A DNA stretch of 64,000 nucleotides from Bacillus rubiinfantis (GCA_000752035.1 CCFE01000018.1:372001-436000); one strand, 5' to 3'; shown: positions 42,396 through 51,475, numbered from the stretch's first letter. The notes: generated by a model from the letters alone, not told the origin. Program-made: numbers and translations.

Positions 42396-43955
42396 ATGAA
42401 AAGTAGAGAGGAATATATTTTTTGGAGGCTTGCCAATACCTTTATTGTTGACTGGGGTTACCGAATCATCCAATTATTTGAGAATCACCAAGAACTATGG
42501 TTGGAAAAATTGGAAAATAAGTTATCTCCGATTGTGAGGTTAAAGTTAGAAGATATAGGTTGGTCGCAATCATTACAGCGCGATATTGAATGGACAGCAG
42601 CGAATAGTGAGAGAATAAGGCAACAGTTAGGCCGCCGCGAATTACAGATGATAAATATTTATATTAGTGAATATCCTCCTGTAGATGAGTACGAATCACT
42701 TATCGGAGACCCGTATATACTTGAAGGAGATAAAACCAGAGTACAGACAATATTATTTGCAGATGGTATTTTTGAACAGGGATTTACCCATCTTTCCGAA
42801 AGGCTGCAGCACATGATATCCTTTCCCATCAAGGATGATTACGCTGAGCAAGCAGTATATATCTTGAAGGAAGAAACGTTAACGTTTGCCTTGAATATAG
42901 AAAAAGAAGAGAAGGCTATTCTCTTCAATAGTAAACCGTTTTTTACCTATGTGTTTATTTTTATCCAAGTGGCCGTTTTTTTATGGCTTCAGCTCAATGG
43001 TGGGAGTACAAATACTGCCACTCTGATTAAGTATGGGGCAAAGGTAAACCAACTCATCTATGAGGGAGAATGGTGGAGATTTGCAACACCAATATTTTTA
43101 CATATAGGATTTTTGCACCTGGTGTTAAATACGTTTGCCCTGTATTTTCTCGGAATAACTGTTGAACGGATATTTGGTAAAATACGTTTTTTGCTTATTT
43201 ATCTGTTTGCAGGTGTTATCGGTTTTATCGCTAGTTTTATTTTTAGTACAAATATTTCAGCAGGGGCTAGTGGGGCAATTTACGGCTGCTTTGGAGCGTT
43301 GCTTTTTTTCGGGTTGATTTATCCAAAACTATTTTCCCGAACGATGGGAATGAACCTCTTGGCTGTGCTTGCGATTAACCTAATATTTAGTTTTTCGGCA
43401 TCGAATATCGATAATGCTGGTCATCTAGGTGGATTGTTAGGAGGCTTCTTGGCAGCAGGGATCGTCTATTTTCCGCAGAAGAAGAATTTGATTCGTCAGC
43501 TGCTTTTCCTCATTATCTCAATTGTCTTTATATGGGGTGCTCTCTCTTATGGTTTTAGTCCTACAGTTAAAGCAAAGGATGAGACATCCGTATTACTAGT
43601 GGCGCAAGATTATATTAAACAAGAAAAATACCAACAGGCTTACAAGACATTAAAAGAATATGAAAAGCTCGCTGAAAAGCCATCAGAAAGGACGTATTTT
43701 CTTCTATCCTTTACTGAGATAAAAAAGGGCATGCTTCCTGATGCCAAAAGTCATTTGCAAAAGGCCATCACATTAGACCCCAAGTTTGATGAGGCCTATT
43801 ATAATTTAGCGCTTGTAAATCTTGAAGAAAACGAACTAAAAATTGCGAAAGCAAATGCAGAAAAGGCTGCAAAGCTCAAACCTAACGAGCAGCAGTACGT
43901 TAAATTGGTGAAAGAAATTAATCAGCACCTGCAATCAGTTGACGAAGGAGAATAG
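42396..43955 (+). CDS. gluP: Rhomboid protease GluP with TPR tail
   Basis: 519 residues. A cytosolic N-terminal domain (1-180) precedes six or seven membrane helices with the rhomboid dyad: catalytic Ser in GASGAIYG (near 291) and His in AGHLGGLLGG (near 340). The WRFATPIFLHIGFLHLVLN segment is typical. A C-terminal TPR region (about 400-510) has repeats such as DEAYYNLALVNLEENELKIA. B. subtilis YqgP cleaves membrane proteins including a magnesium transporter and cooperates with FtsH. The 3' end overlaps the convergent gene by 38 bases. Confidence 0.93.
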   Translation: MKSREEYIFWRLANTFIVDWGYRIIQLFENHQELWLEKLENKLSPIVRLKLEDIGWSQSLQRDIEWTAANSERIRQQLGRRELQMINIYISEYPPVDEYESLIGDPYILEGDKTRVQTILFADGIFEQGFTHLSERLQHMISFPIKDDYAEQAVYILKEETLTFALNIEKEEKAILFNSKPFFTYVFIFIQVAVFLWLQLNGGSTNTATLIKYGAKVNQLIYEGEWWRFATPIFLHIGFLHLVLNTFALYFLGITVERIFGKIRFLLIYLFAGVIGFIASFIFSTNISAGASGAIYGCFGALLFFGLIYPKLFSRTMGMNLLAVLAINLIFSFSASNIDNAGHLGGLLGGFLAAGIVYFPQKKNLIRQLLFLIISIVFIWGALSYGFSPTVKAKDETSVLLVAQDYIKQEKYQQAYKTLKEYEKLAEKPSERTYFLLSFTEIKKGMLPDAKSHLQKAITLDPKFDEAYYNLALVNLEENELKIAKANAEKAAKLKPNEQQYVKLVKEINQHLQSVDEGE

Positions 43956-44781
43956 GGTCATTGTCAGCAGTCTCGGTCAGTACTAACAAATGAGACTTGT
44001 CTTTAGACACTAGGATTAACGGAAGAGTACTGCCAATTGAGCTAACCTTCGTACCATCTTGTTTGGTAATCCCAAGCAAATAATTTTTATAGAGACCCTC
44101 CCATAAACGGCCAATCATATTTTCGGTTTCAGCTTTTGTAAACCCTGGAAATTGCTTTTGGGCCTTTTGTGTAAGGTCATTCAATGGATATGGATGATAT
44201 TCATTTAAATGAATAGAATAATGCCTTATAACTTTATTCCAGCTGTAGCGTAGCATACGTTCTGTTCGTTGATTGAGTCTCTTCCTCCACTTGTCTTGCT
44301 CCTTCGTTGTTGGTTGCCGGAAGCTTATTAGTTGATTTGTCTGTTGTTTGACAACATATAGCAGGTCTTGCGACATGGTTTGGGCACTTAATATTTGCCC
44401 ATTTTTTTCATGTAATTCTGCATGATGAAAAGTGATCGCATCGAGAAGAGAACTTTCTCTAATTGGAATGGATTTGAATTGGTGCAATTCTCTGGTATTC
44501 GCTTTCCAAGCTCCGAGAGTTTCGACGAGTCTGCCATTTTTATAAAGTAAGCCTGCATCCTGGCGTAAATATGCCTTGCGATCTAGTTTTGATTGAATTT
44601 GCCAAGCTATTTCTTGTTTATTAGTAAGCAGCAGTGAAGTATCAGCACTATTAAAGGCAACATTCGCAGCAAGTGGAAAGAAGGTGATACTCTCCAATGC
44701 CTTTTGCGATTTACCGTGAAAAATAACGGTGGATATCGCTGAAATTAGGATTATTGTACAAAATATATACAGTTTTTTCAT
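43918..44781 (-). CDS. Unrecognised secreted or membrane-anchored protein
   Basis: 287 residues. The N-terminus MKKLYIFCTIILISAISTVI is a signal peptide or anchor without a lipobox. The remaining 260 residues are soluble and fairly basic, with no motif I recognise. LRYSWNKVIRHYSIHLNEYH and KAQKQFPGFTKAETENMIG are the most distinctive parts. GGAAGGACGG precedes the ATG. The final 38 bases overlap the end of gluP on the opposite strand. I could not assign it to a family. Confidence 0.7.
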   Translation of the reverse strand: MKKLYIFCTIILISAISTVIFHGKSQKALESITFFPLAANVAFNSADTSLLLTNKQEIAWQIQSKLDRKAYLRQDAGLLYKNGRLVETLGAWKANTRELHQFKSIPIRESSLLDAITFHHAELHEKNGQILSAQTMSQDLLYVVKQQTNQLISFRQPTTKEQDKWRKRLNQRTERMLRYSWNKVIRHYSIHLNEYHPYPLNDLTQKAQKQFPGFTKAETENMIGRLWEGLYKNYLLGITKQDGTKVSSIGSTLPLILVSKDKSHLLVLTETADNDPILLRQLIAGAD

Positions 44782-44963
44782 ACATTCCGTCCTTCCAAAC
44801 AGGTAATCAGTTTGTCCTATTACTTGTATATGGTGATTTTGAGTTAAGCATTACAACTATTTCAATTAATATATGCTATACATGAATGATGCTAGCTTCA
44901 TAGCTTGAGGACTTACATTTGATGGAGTATACTTTTGGTAAAAGGTTAGGTGAGGCTGGAAAG

Positions 44964-45176
44964 ATGAAATCAGTCTATGAGATACAACAATATTTAAAGA
45001 GATTTGGCACAATTATTTATGTTGGTGATCGCATTGGTAATCTTGAATTAATGGAAGCAGAGATTAAAGAATTGTATCAGTCACAAATAATGGAGCCGCA
45101 GGAATATCAAACAGCGATATTAATTTTACGACATGAAATCCAAATGCTTAAAGATCAGAAAAAAGAACAGAGCTAG
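44964..45176 (+). CDS. yqgQ: DUF910 small protein YqgQ
   Basis: 70 residues from ATG 44964. The start MKSVYEIQQYLKRFGTIIYV matches the family, so the upstream in-frame ATG at 44919 is not used. It is an all-helical protein rich in Glu (LMEAEIKELYQSQIMEPQEY). It precedes glcK by 10 bases, as in B. subtilis. The function is unknown; the pairing with glucokinase is widespread in bacilli. Confidence 0.87.
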   Translation: MKSVYEIQQYLKRFGTIIYVGDRIGNLELMEAEIKELYQSQIMEPQEYQTAILILRHEIQMLKDQKKEQS

Positions 45177-45186
45177 GTGATATAAT

Positions 45187-46164
45187 TTGTTAAAACAATG
45201 GATTGCTGGTGTTGATCTAGGTGGAACTACTACTAAAATTGCCTTTGTTACAATGAACGGAGAAATGGTTGAAAAGTGGGAAGTCCCTACTGATAATTCT
45301 CAACAGGGGAGAAATATAACAGGAAATATTGCTGCTTCGATAGAGGAGAAACTTCGTTTACACGGTCAAACAAAAAGCATACTGGCAGGAATAGGCATGG
45401 GCGCACCAGGGCCAGTAGAATCTCAAACAGGCGTCATTTTAAATACGGTCAATCTGGGCTGGGAGGATAATTTTCCATTAAAAGAGAGACTCGAGAGGGC
45501 GACATCACTTCCTGTTATGATTGAAAACGACGCGAACTGTGCTGCCTTAGGTGAGATGTGGAAGGGAGCAGGAAATGGTGCAAAGGATCTTGTTTGCGTT
45601 ACATTAGGAACAGGAGTGGGCGGAGGTGTGATTGCCAATGGGAATATTGTCCGTGGCGTGTGCGGAGCTGCCGGAGAGATAGGACATATCACTTCTGTAC
45701 CGATTAATGGTGCACCATGTAATTGCGGGAAAACAGGCTGTCTTGAAACTGTGGCTTCTGCAACTGGTATTGTACGTTTAGCAATGGAAGTGGTAATAAA
45801 AAACGACGGGGATAGTGAATTGACGAGTGCCTATAAGAATAATGGTTCCATAACAGCAAAAGATGTTTTTGACTGTGCTCGCAATGGTGATCGATTATCT
45901 ATTGAAGTTCTTCATGAGGTAGCCTTTCATTTAGGGTTTGCGCTAGCAAATATTGCTAGTACGTTAAACCCTGAAAAAATCGTTCTTGGAGGCGGCGTGT
46001 CAAAAGCCGGGACAATTTTGCTAAACCTGGTAAAAGATCAATTTGACCGCTTTACATTTTCAACGGTAAAAGAGGCTACAGACTTCTCGTTAGCGACCTT
46101 GGGAAATGATGCTGGGGTTATCGGTGCTGCATGGTTGGTTAAGACGGCTTATGAAAACAAGTAA
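45187..46164 (+). CDS. glcK: Glucokinase (ROK family)
   Basis: 325 residues from TTG 45187 (TAGGTGAT upstream). The ATP-binding DLGGTTTKIAFV is at the N-terminus, and the ROK zinc motif CNCGKTGCLET lies near 177-187. GHITSVPINGAPCNCG and the substrate Glu-His are typical. It phosphorylates glucose to glucose 6-phosphate. It follows yqgQ closely and ends at a strong terminator shared with the convergent YqgW gene. Confidence 0.94.
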   Translation: MLKQWIAGVDLGGTTTKIAFVTMNGEMVEKWEVPTDNSQQGRNITGNIAASIEEKLRLHGQTKSILAGIGMGAPGPVESQTGVILNTVNLGWEDNFPLKERLERATSLPVMIENDANCAALGEMWKGAGNGAKDLVCVTLGTGVGGGVIANGNIVRGVCGAAGEIGHITSVPINGAPCNCGKTGCLETVASATGIVRLAMEVVIKNDGDSELTSAYKNNGSITAKDVFDCARNGDRLSIEVLHEVAFHLGFALANIASTLNPEKIVLGGGVSKAGTILLNLVKDQFDRFTFSTVKEATDFSLATLGNDAGVIGAAWLVKTAYENK

Positions 46165-46187
46165 TCTTTCTACAAAAAATGATAAGA

Positions 46188-46218
46188 AAAAAAGACTGTC
46201 ACGCGGCAGTCTTTTTTT
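46188..46218. terminator. Bidirectional terminator between glcK and yqgW
   Basis: AAAAGACTG pairs with CAGTCTTTT, with A and T runs on both sides. Confidence 0.85.
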
Positions 46219-46231
46219 AGGAGATATGTTT

Positions 46232-46408
46232 TTAGTGAGTTCCTGTTGGGTATCCTGAATTAATCACTGTCATAAGAGTAAACCAGCCGAAAACTGCGAA
46301 GGAGGCAACTCCCATAAATGCGCCTAAGAAGTTTTTATTTTTTAGGGCGGAGAATGCGCCAATTGCAGCAAGTATAGTGACTAGAGCAAAAATTATAACC
46401 AATCCCAT
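46232..46408 (-). CDS. yqgW: DUF2759 small membrane protein YqgW
   Basis: 58 residues, starting at ATG 46408 on the minus strand with AAAGGGGGA upstream. Two hydrophobic helices, VIIFALVTILAAIGAFSAL and FLGAFMGVASFAVFGWFTLM, are joined by KNKN. The C-terminus is polar (INSGYPTGTH). The layout and position between glcK and yqgX fit the DUF2759 family. The function is unknown. Confidence 0.72.
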   Translation of the reverse strand: MGLVIIFALVTILAAIGAFSALKNKNFLGAFMGVASFAVFGWFTLMTVINSGYPTGTH

Positions 46409-46623
46409 GAAATTAATCCCCCTTTTACCTATTTTTATAGATAATTATGTAACAATATTATATATATTCTTTTCCTATTTTATCTTGTTTTTTTGTGTTT
46501 GTCGAGAGCCTAACGGTTATTCATATTAGATAACATTTTTTTGCCTAAATGAGTTCTGCTTTTTCCCTTAATGCAAAATGGTGTAATATATGTATAAAAT
46601 CGATGTTTTCGGAGGTAATGCAG

Positions 46624-47259
46624 ATGAAATGGCAACAGCTTTCACTAGGAAGTATTCAAACTAATTGTTATATTATTGAAAATCCTAATCGAACATGCTT
46701 AGTATTTGATCCTGGTGCTGAAGCAAAGAAATTGATCCGCTTACTTGAGTCAAGAAGACTTAAGCCATTGGCCGTTTTACTAACTCATGCTCATTTTGAT
46801 CATATCGGTGCAGTCGATGTGATTCGCGAGCGGTATAAAATTCCTGTATATGTTCACAAGCAAGAGGAAAAATGGTTGGGAGATCCCTCTTTAAACGGAT
46901 CGCAATTTTTTCCAATGATTGAAGAAGTAAGAATAAATTCAGCTGATAAAATTATCAAAGTGGAAGGAAAAATGACAATTGCTGATTTTGAATTTACTGT
47001 TCTGCATACTCCTGGCCATTCACCTGGAAGCATATCTTTTTATTTTGAGAAAGAAGGGATTGTTATTTCTGGTGATGCCTTATTCCAGGGAAGCATTGGA
47101 CGTACGGACCTGCCTGGAGGTAATCAAGCCCAGTTGTTAAAAAGCATTCATGACAAGCTGTTAACCTTACCAGAAGATACCTATGTATTATCTGGCCATG
47201 GAACTGTGACAACTATTATGACAGAAATGGATAGCAATCCGTTCTTAAATGGATTTTAG
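46624..47259 (+). CDS. yqgX: Metallo-beta-lactamase-fold hydrolase (glyoxalase II-like) YqgX
   Basis: 211 residues from ATG 46624; GGAGG at 46611-46615 gives correct spacing, while ATG 46618 is too close. The metal motif THAHFDHIG is near 55-63, LHTPGHSPGS near 124, SGDALF and SGHG near the end. The fold suggests a thiolesterase acting on glutathione- or bacillithiol-linked substrates; the substrate is not visible in the sequence. It matches B. subtilis yqgX in place and length. Confidence 0.88.
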   Translation: MKWQQLSLGSIQTNCYIIENPNRTCLVFDPGAEAKKLIRLLESRRLKPLAVLLTHAHFDHIGAVDVIRERYKIPVYVHKQEEKWLGDPSLNGSQFFPMIEEVRINSADKIIKVEGKMTIADFEFTVLHTPGHSPGSISFYFEKEGIVISGDALFQGSIGRTDLPGGNQAQLLKSIHDKLLTLPEDTYVLSGHGTVTTIMTEMDSNPFLNGF

Positions 47260-47274
47260 CAAAGAGGAGAATAT

Positions 47275-48366
47275 ATGGATACATATATAAAAAACCATAT
47301 TTTGACTTCACCTGACAAATTAATTACATATGCTGACTATATTGCACGAGCATTATATCATCCAGACTATGGTTACTATATGAAAGAAAAACAAAAAATC
47401 GGTCGTCAGGGCGACTTTATTACAACTAGTAATATTTCCGATATCTATGGAAGGTTAATGGCGAAATGGTTCTTATTTCTAAGTAAAGAACATGAATTAC
47501 CAACGGTTTTTTGTGAAATTGGTGCAGGTAACGGCAGATTTGCCCAGGCGTTTTTAAAAGAGTGGGAGGCAGCAGCAAATACCGCCATTGATTATATCAT
47601 TTTGGAAACAAGTCCCTACCATCGAAAACTGCAAGCTCAATTACTTCATCCTCATTTTTCAGTCCGGTATGTGGAGAGTTTAACCGAGCTCAAAGATTTC
47701 GAGGGAATGATTTTTTCTAATGAGTTTTTTGATGCACTACCTGTTCATGTAATTGAAAAAGACAATGGTGAGTTTTTCGAGATCATGATTGGTATTAGCA
47801 ATAACCAATTTCAGGAGCAAAAAGTCCCGTTAACCAATCAAGAAATCCTTTTATTTTTAGAAGAAAGTCAATTGGAGCTGCGGAATGGACAACGAATAGA
47901 AATTCCCTTAGCCATGAAAGCAGTCATAAAAGAGATTGAGACTGTATTAAGTAGAGGTATAGTTGTAACAGCCGACTATGGTTATACAAATGAGGAATGG
48001 ATGGACCCAAGAAGATTGAAAGGCAGTTTACGAGGATTTTCTCAGCATACGTTAATCGAGAATGTGTTACGAAGTCCTGGCGATATAGATATAACTTCAC
48101 ATATTCATCTCGACTATCTCATGCAAAAAGGGGAGCAGCTTGGTTTAAAGGGAATTAAAATGTTAAGCCAACATGAATTCCTGTTAAAATTGAACATATT
48201 AAAGGAGTTAGAAGACCATTACGACCCAAACCCGTTTTCAGAGATAAACAGGAAAAATCGGGCAATTCGCAGTCTAATTATGCCTGGGGGTATAAGCTCC
48301 TTCTTTCAGATCATCATTCAACAAAAGGGGCTTACTGACAATCTTGATGCTTATTTTGAGGATTAA
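47275..48366 (+). CDS. SAM-dependent methyltransferase, MidA/NDUFAF7 family
   Basis: 363 residues. FCEIGAGNGRFAQAFL near 80-95 is SAM motif I. The segment IFSNEFFDALPVHVIEK near 145-161 is the family signature (PF02636 type). Mitochondrial members methylate a complex I subunit arginine; bacterial substrates are unknown. It follows yqgX closely with AGAGGAGA as ribosome binding site. Its last bases lead into a terminator. In my recollection B. subtilis lacks this gene in this interval. Confidence 0.85.
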   Translation: MDTYIKNHILTSPDKLITYADYIARALYHPDYGYYMKEKQKIGRQGDFITTSNISDIYGRLMAKWFLFLSKEHELPTVFCEIGAGNGRFAQAFLKEWEAAANTAIDYIILETSPYHRKLQAQLLHPHFSVRYVESLTELKDFEGMIFSNEFFDALPVHVIEKDNGEFFEIMIGISNNQFQEQKVPLTNQEILLFLEESQLELRNGQRIEIPLAMKAVIKEIETVLSRGIVVTADYGYTNEEWMDPRRLKGSLRGFSQHTLIENVLRSPGDIDITSHIHLDYLMQKGEQLGLKGIKMLSQHEFLLKLNILKELEDHYDPNPFSEINRKNRAIRSLIMPGGISSFFQIIIQQKGLTDNLDAYFED

Positions 48367-48397
48367 AAAACGCCGGAAGTTTCTCTCCGGCGTTTTT
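48365..48397. terminator. Terminator between the methyltransferase gene and yqgY
   Basis: AACGCCGGA pairs with TCCGGCGTT, flanked by A and T runs, serving both converging genes. Confidence 0.85.
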
Positions 48398-48419
48398 GAC
48401 TAGCATGCACTTTATGTTT

Positions 48420-48662
48420 TTAGTGTCCCCCACCAAGCGGCATCATGAACGTAGTCCAATAAGTGAAGCCTGCAAAGAAGATAGTTAGGTAAGCTCCAAA
48501 TACGTACATATACATACGCTCAGATAGTTTTAAATAACTAAGCAGGACAAAGAAACCAGTTTGGGCTAAGAACAGCATCGCAGTTTTATCCATTCCACCT
48601 AGATAAAACATAACTGTAAATATACCCGTCCAAAAACCACATACTCTAAACATGCGATCCAT
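48420..48662 (-). CDS. yqgY: DUF2626 small membrane protein YqgY
   Basis: 80 residues with three short hydrophobic helices; GLSERMYMY-like SERMYMYVFGAYLTIFF is in the middle. The start is ATG 48662 behind AAGGAGG. The function is unknown. Position after yqgX matches B. subtilis yqgY. Confidence 0.78.
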   Translation of the reverse strand: MDRMFRVCGFWTGIFTVMFYLGGMDKTAMLFLAQTGFFVLLSYLKLSERMYMYVFGAYLTIFFAGFTYWTTFMMPLGGGH

Positions 48663-48744
48663 ATGTACCCCTCCTTTATCTTACAATACCATCATAATAA
48701 TATTATAAAGTAAGGAGCGGTATAATGTAAACAATGGTTTCGGA

Positions 48745-49440
48745 TTAGTTTGTAACAAGTGCCTGATAGGAGCAAATATCACATCCGGTAAACATGTTTT
48801 CTTTTTCAATTAATTCTATTGAGTCGAATAAGACTTCAAACATACCTCTAAGGAATTGTTGATGCATATTGCAGACAGTTTCATGTTCTTCTGCAACTTC
48901 TTTAAAAGGACAGTTATATATTTGGAAATAGATTTTTGTTTGATCTTCATTCGCATCAAATTCAGGATAAAATCCAGCAAGTGTAGCAGCATTTTTTAAG
49001 ATGCTTAATTTTTCTTCAAATGGTAATTCCTCACTAGCTGTTCTTTTTGCCAATTCCTGTTCAATCAATTCTGCTCCAAAACGTTTACCAGTTAAGAATA
49101 ATGCTTGTTTTCCCATTTCACCAAGTGATAACATTGTCTGAATAGCTACCTTTGAAAGGAGCATATAATCGCGGAATGGGAAATGAAGCTGGATAACGTC
49201 ATCGGATAAGCGATATAATCTGCTTGGTCTTCCGCCTTTACCGGTTTTTTTTGTTTCAGATACGAGCATATTAACATCTTCTAGTTTTGATAAATGCAGA
49301 CGGGCTACATTTGGATGGATGTTAAAATTTTCAGCTACTTCTTGTACCGTTACTTCTTTATGACGCTTTGTAATATATTGATAAATATAATAGCGTGTTG
49401 GATCTGACAAAACGTTTGTTATCTTTAATGTTTGTTCCAT
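48745..49440 (-). CDS. HTH transcriptional regulator with four C-terminal cysteines
   Basis: 231 residues. Residues 1-60 form an ArsR/DeoR-like winged HTH (VQEVAENFNIHPNVARLHLS). A helical middle region follows. The C-terminal third holds Cys177, Cys190, Cys220 and Cys223 (NCPF, TVCNMH, GCDIC), spaced like a metal or iron-sulfur site as in SufR-type repressors. Metal or redox sensing is inferred, not shown. Its target is not visible; it lies just after (downstream of) the comG operon, on the same strand. In B. subtilis mgsR (yqgZ) occurs in this interval, but this protein is unrelated to it. Confidence 0.78.
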   Translation of the reverse strand: MEQTLKITNVLSDPTRYYIYQYITKRHKEVTVQEVAENFNIHPNVARLHLSKLEDVNMLVSETKKTGKGGRPSRLYRLSDDVIQLHFPFRDYMLLSKVAIQTMLSLGEMGKQALFLTGKRFGAELIEQELAKRTASEELPFEEKLSILKNAATLAGFYPEFDANEDQTKIYFQIYNCPFKEVAEEHETVCNMHQQFLRGMFEVLFDSIELIEKENMFTGCDICSYQALVTN

Positions 49441-49595
49441 CTGGTTTCACCTCAGACCACCGTAATTTATTCACATTATAATACAGCCGCGATAAAGAGG
49501 GAATGAAGTTTACAATGTTAACACTATATGTTTAGAAAATGTTCACAATTGCTGCCGTAATTTTGTAACAATTACAGTGAGGACGCTTTATAGTT

Positions 49596-49636
49596 AAAAA
49601 ATCCCAATAGATTTAGTAACCTATGGGATTTTTTTA
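49596..49636. terminator. Terminator after the comG operon
   Basis: AAATCCCAATAG pairs with CTATGGGATTT across a 10-base loop, with A and T runs on each side. It follows yqzE on the minus strand. Confidence 0.8.
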
Positions 49637-49822
49637 CTTTTGTTTTTTTCTCCGTTTTACTTCAGAATATAAAACATAAGGGAGAATTCCAAACCAGCGG
49701 TACCAAAAGGAGGCTTTTGTTTGTTTTTTTATAAGTCTCTGGCGTTTTCGTTCCTCTTTTGGCAAATCAGCATATTTAACGAGTGTTTCTGTCATATATC
49801 TTACATAATCATTCGTTTTCAT
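49634..49822 (-). CDS. yqzE: Small protein YqzE, end of the comG operon
   Basis: 62 residues from ATG 49822 (MKTNDYVRYMTETLVKYADL), chosen over an upstream in-frame ATG at 49843. It is very basic, with KEERKRQRLIKKQTKASFWY and a C-terminal RRKKQK. A short hydrophobic stretch (WYRWFGILPYVLY) may touch the membrane. It follows comGG as in B. subtilis, so it is probably the eighth gene of the operon. The function is unknown. Confidence 0.8.
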   Translation of the reverse strand: MKTNDYVRYMTETLVKYADLPKEERKRQRLIKKQTKASFWYRWFGILPYVLYSEVKRRKKQK

Positions 49823-49905
49823 CCTTGCACCTGCCTTTACCATTCAATACAAGTATGTCCAGGCAGTACAAAATTAACACATTTTTTTCTTGCATTAAAT
49901 TTACC

Positions 49906-50283
49906 TTATTGTGTCCACGCTACAATTTTCTTTGTTGTCGTATCGAATACGGCTCCGGCGGTGACAGTTGTACCCGAACTGAGGCGAAGTGTAAAGCTTA
50001 CCTTTTGCTGGGAACCCTGCGGTGCATCAGCTGTGTAGAGCATTAATCCATCTTCATAATGAAAAGTGGCTGTACCGGGGATTGAATCCGATGTTTCTAA
50101 CAATGTTTCAATCTTTTTTATTGATGAGAGAAAATAGTAATCTTGTTGTTGGATCAACATGGTTTCATGTAACAATTTTCTTTCAGCTAATAGTCTATCG
50201 ATACTTGATGAAAAAAATAACAAGAAGAGAATAAGTAAACATAATGTGAGGGGATAAGTAAAGCCCTGCTGATTCATTTTCAT
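49906..50283 (-). CDS. comGG: Competence pseudopilus protein ComGG
   Basis: 125 residues from ATG 50283, which overlaps the comGF stop (ATGA). An N-terminal hydrophobic helix (YPLTLCLLILFLLFFSSS) follows a short QQGFTY leader. The rest is soluble and weakly conserved, as usual for ComGG. It is a minor component of the transformation pilus. Identification depends mainly on operon position. Confidence 0.82.
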   Translation of the reverse strand: MKMNQQGFTYPLTLCLLILFLLFFSSSIDRLLAERKLLHETMLIQQQDYYFLSSIKKIETLLETSDSIPGTATFHYEDGLMLYTADAPQGSQQKVSFTLRLSSGTTVTAGAVFDTTTKKIVAWTQ

Positions 50284-50753
50284 CTGCCCACATCCCAATC
50301 AATAATGGAATAGGCAATAATAGAGTATTCCTTCCCCCATGAATCTCGAACGGTTAATTTGACTGCATTATTTAATAGAGAAAAGGAATAAACTGAAACA
50401 TTTTGCAGAACAATTTCATGTCCGCTATCATTAACCCTCCTCCGTAAATTTGTGTCGTACTTTTCATAATTAACCGTCTCATTCCCTTTTATTAAGTATA
50501 ACTTTCCGGACTTTACCTGTACTTGTGACGATTGTCGAATTTCCTTTTTAAATTGATTGGAGAAAACCTCCCACTCCATTTCCTGCAGTTTCATCTGGTT
50601 GCCTCTTGGATCAAGAATTATCTGCAAAATAGGAGTAATGAAAAAAATGATAATCATAAAAATGCTCAAGGCTAGCATTACCTCTAATAAGGTAAAGCCC
50701 TTTTCATTCGAGTTTACGGCAGACCTTAATTTTTGAGTGAATTGTTTTTCCAT
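50280..50753 (-). CDS. comGF: Competence pseudopilin ComGF
   Basis: 157 residues. The prepilin site is KGFTLLEVMLALSIFMIIIF near residues 18-37, cleaved after Gly. The rest is a soluble pseudopilin domain. It overlaps comGG and comGE. In B. subtilis ComGF is a minor pseudopilin needed for DNA uptake. Confidence 0.88.
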   Translation of the reverse strand: MEKQFTQKLRSAVNSNEKGFTLLEVMLALSIFMIIIFFITPILQIILDPRGNQMKLQEMEWEVFSNQFKKEIRQSSQVQVKSGKLYLIKGNETVNYEKYDTNLRRRVNDSGHEIVLQNVSVYSFSLLNNAVKLTVRDSWGKEYSIIAYSIIDWDVGR

Positions 50754-51042
50754 CAGCGCTTACACATACCTCCTTAGGATTATTATCCTGTTCATCCAGC
50801 CAATAAAGTTGGTATTCAATCTCATTTTCAATAAGAGGGTAGGACTGACTGCTTGGTAACCCCATAAGTGCTGCCTGCATTTCCTCATAGAGGATTTGTC
50901 GTGCCTTTTTTTCTATCTCCAGGGTGATGGACTGTTCACGTAAATCCATCAGCAATGGTATAAAGTAGCTGCAAATCATAAATACAGCAGTTAATGACAA
51001 TAATAGTTCAAGTAAAAAATAACCGTTATTGTTCCTTAACAT
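50704..51042 (-). CDS. comGE: Competence pseudopilin ComGE
   Basis: 112 residues from ATG 51042 (AGGGGA upstream). The N-terminal segment NGYFLLELLLSLTAVFMICS resembles a prepilin leader and helix. The end overlaps comGF by 50 bases. It has two cysteines near the C-terminus (KEVCVS and KVCRK). It is a minor pseudopilin by position. Confidence 0.85.
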   Translation of the reverse strand: MLRNNNGYFLLELLLSLTAVFMICSYFIPLLMDLREQSITLEIEKKARQILYEEMQAALMGLPSSQSYPLIENEIEYQLYWLDEQDNNPKEVCVSADGKTIHSKIKVCRKLE

Positions 51043-51475
51043 AAAAGCGTCCCCTGCCAATCATAATCGTTAACCGATAGGTCTTCTTTTCGGTTCGGAT
51101 GAAGAAGGAGCCGAAACCACTGACATTTCCATTAGGTAAAAATTTAAATGTTAAAGGAATTGAGCCCTCGGTAAGATAAAAACTTTTTGAGTACTTTCTT
51201 TCCAGAATAGTTTTAAGTTCTTTATGTTCAGACATCTTATATCTGTATTGGTTGGGGATAAAAATAACCAATACTTCATTTTGGTGAGCGATGGCATAAT
51301 TTTGTGCATAATACAAATCAGCTTGGAGCTGAGTTAAAAAGGCTTCATCTTCTACCATTGTCTGTTGGGGCTTTAGGGAAAAGATGGTTACAGATGATAG
51401 CGTTATAAAAATGGTTAACACAATAAGGGACTCGGCTAGGGTAAATCCTTTTTGGCTATGAAGATTAAGGTGCAT
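51026..51475 (-). CDS. comGD: Competence pseudopilin ComGD
   Basis: 149 residues from ATG 51475, giving MHLNLHSQKGFTLAESL, the same leader length as B. subtilis ComGD; GTG 51502 is an alternative. The prepilin site is KGFTLAESLIVLTIFI. Soluble domain with LPNGNVSGFGSFF and a C-terminal IGRGRFYVK. It overlaps comGC and comGE. Confidence 0.87.
   Translation of the reverse strand: MHLNLHSQKGFTLAESLIVLTIFITLSSVTIFSLKPQQTMVEDEAFLTQLQADLYYAQNYAIAHQNEVLVIFIPNQYRYKMSEHKELKTILERKYSKSFYLTEGSIPLTFKFLPNGNVSGFGSFFIRTEKKTYRLTIMIGRGRFYVKEQ

Noticed and set aside
49721..50046. Plus-strand frames of 87 to 105 codons opposite yqzE and comGG
   Set aside because: They are antisense shadows of comGG/yqzE with poor codon use and no start signals.
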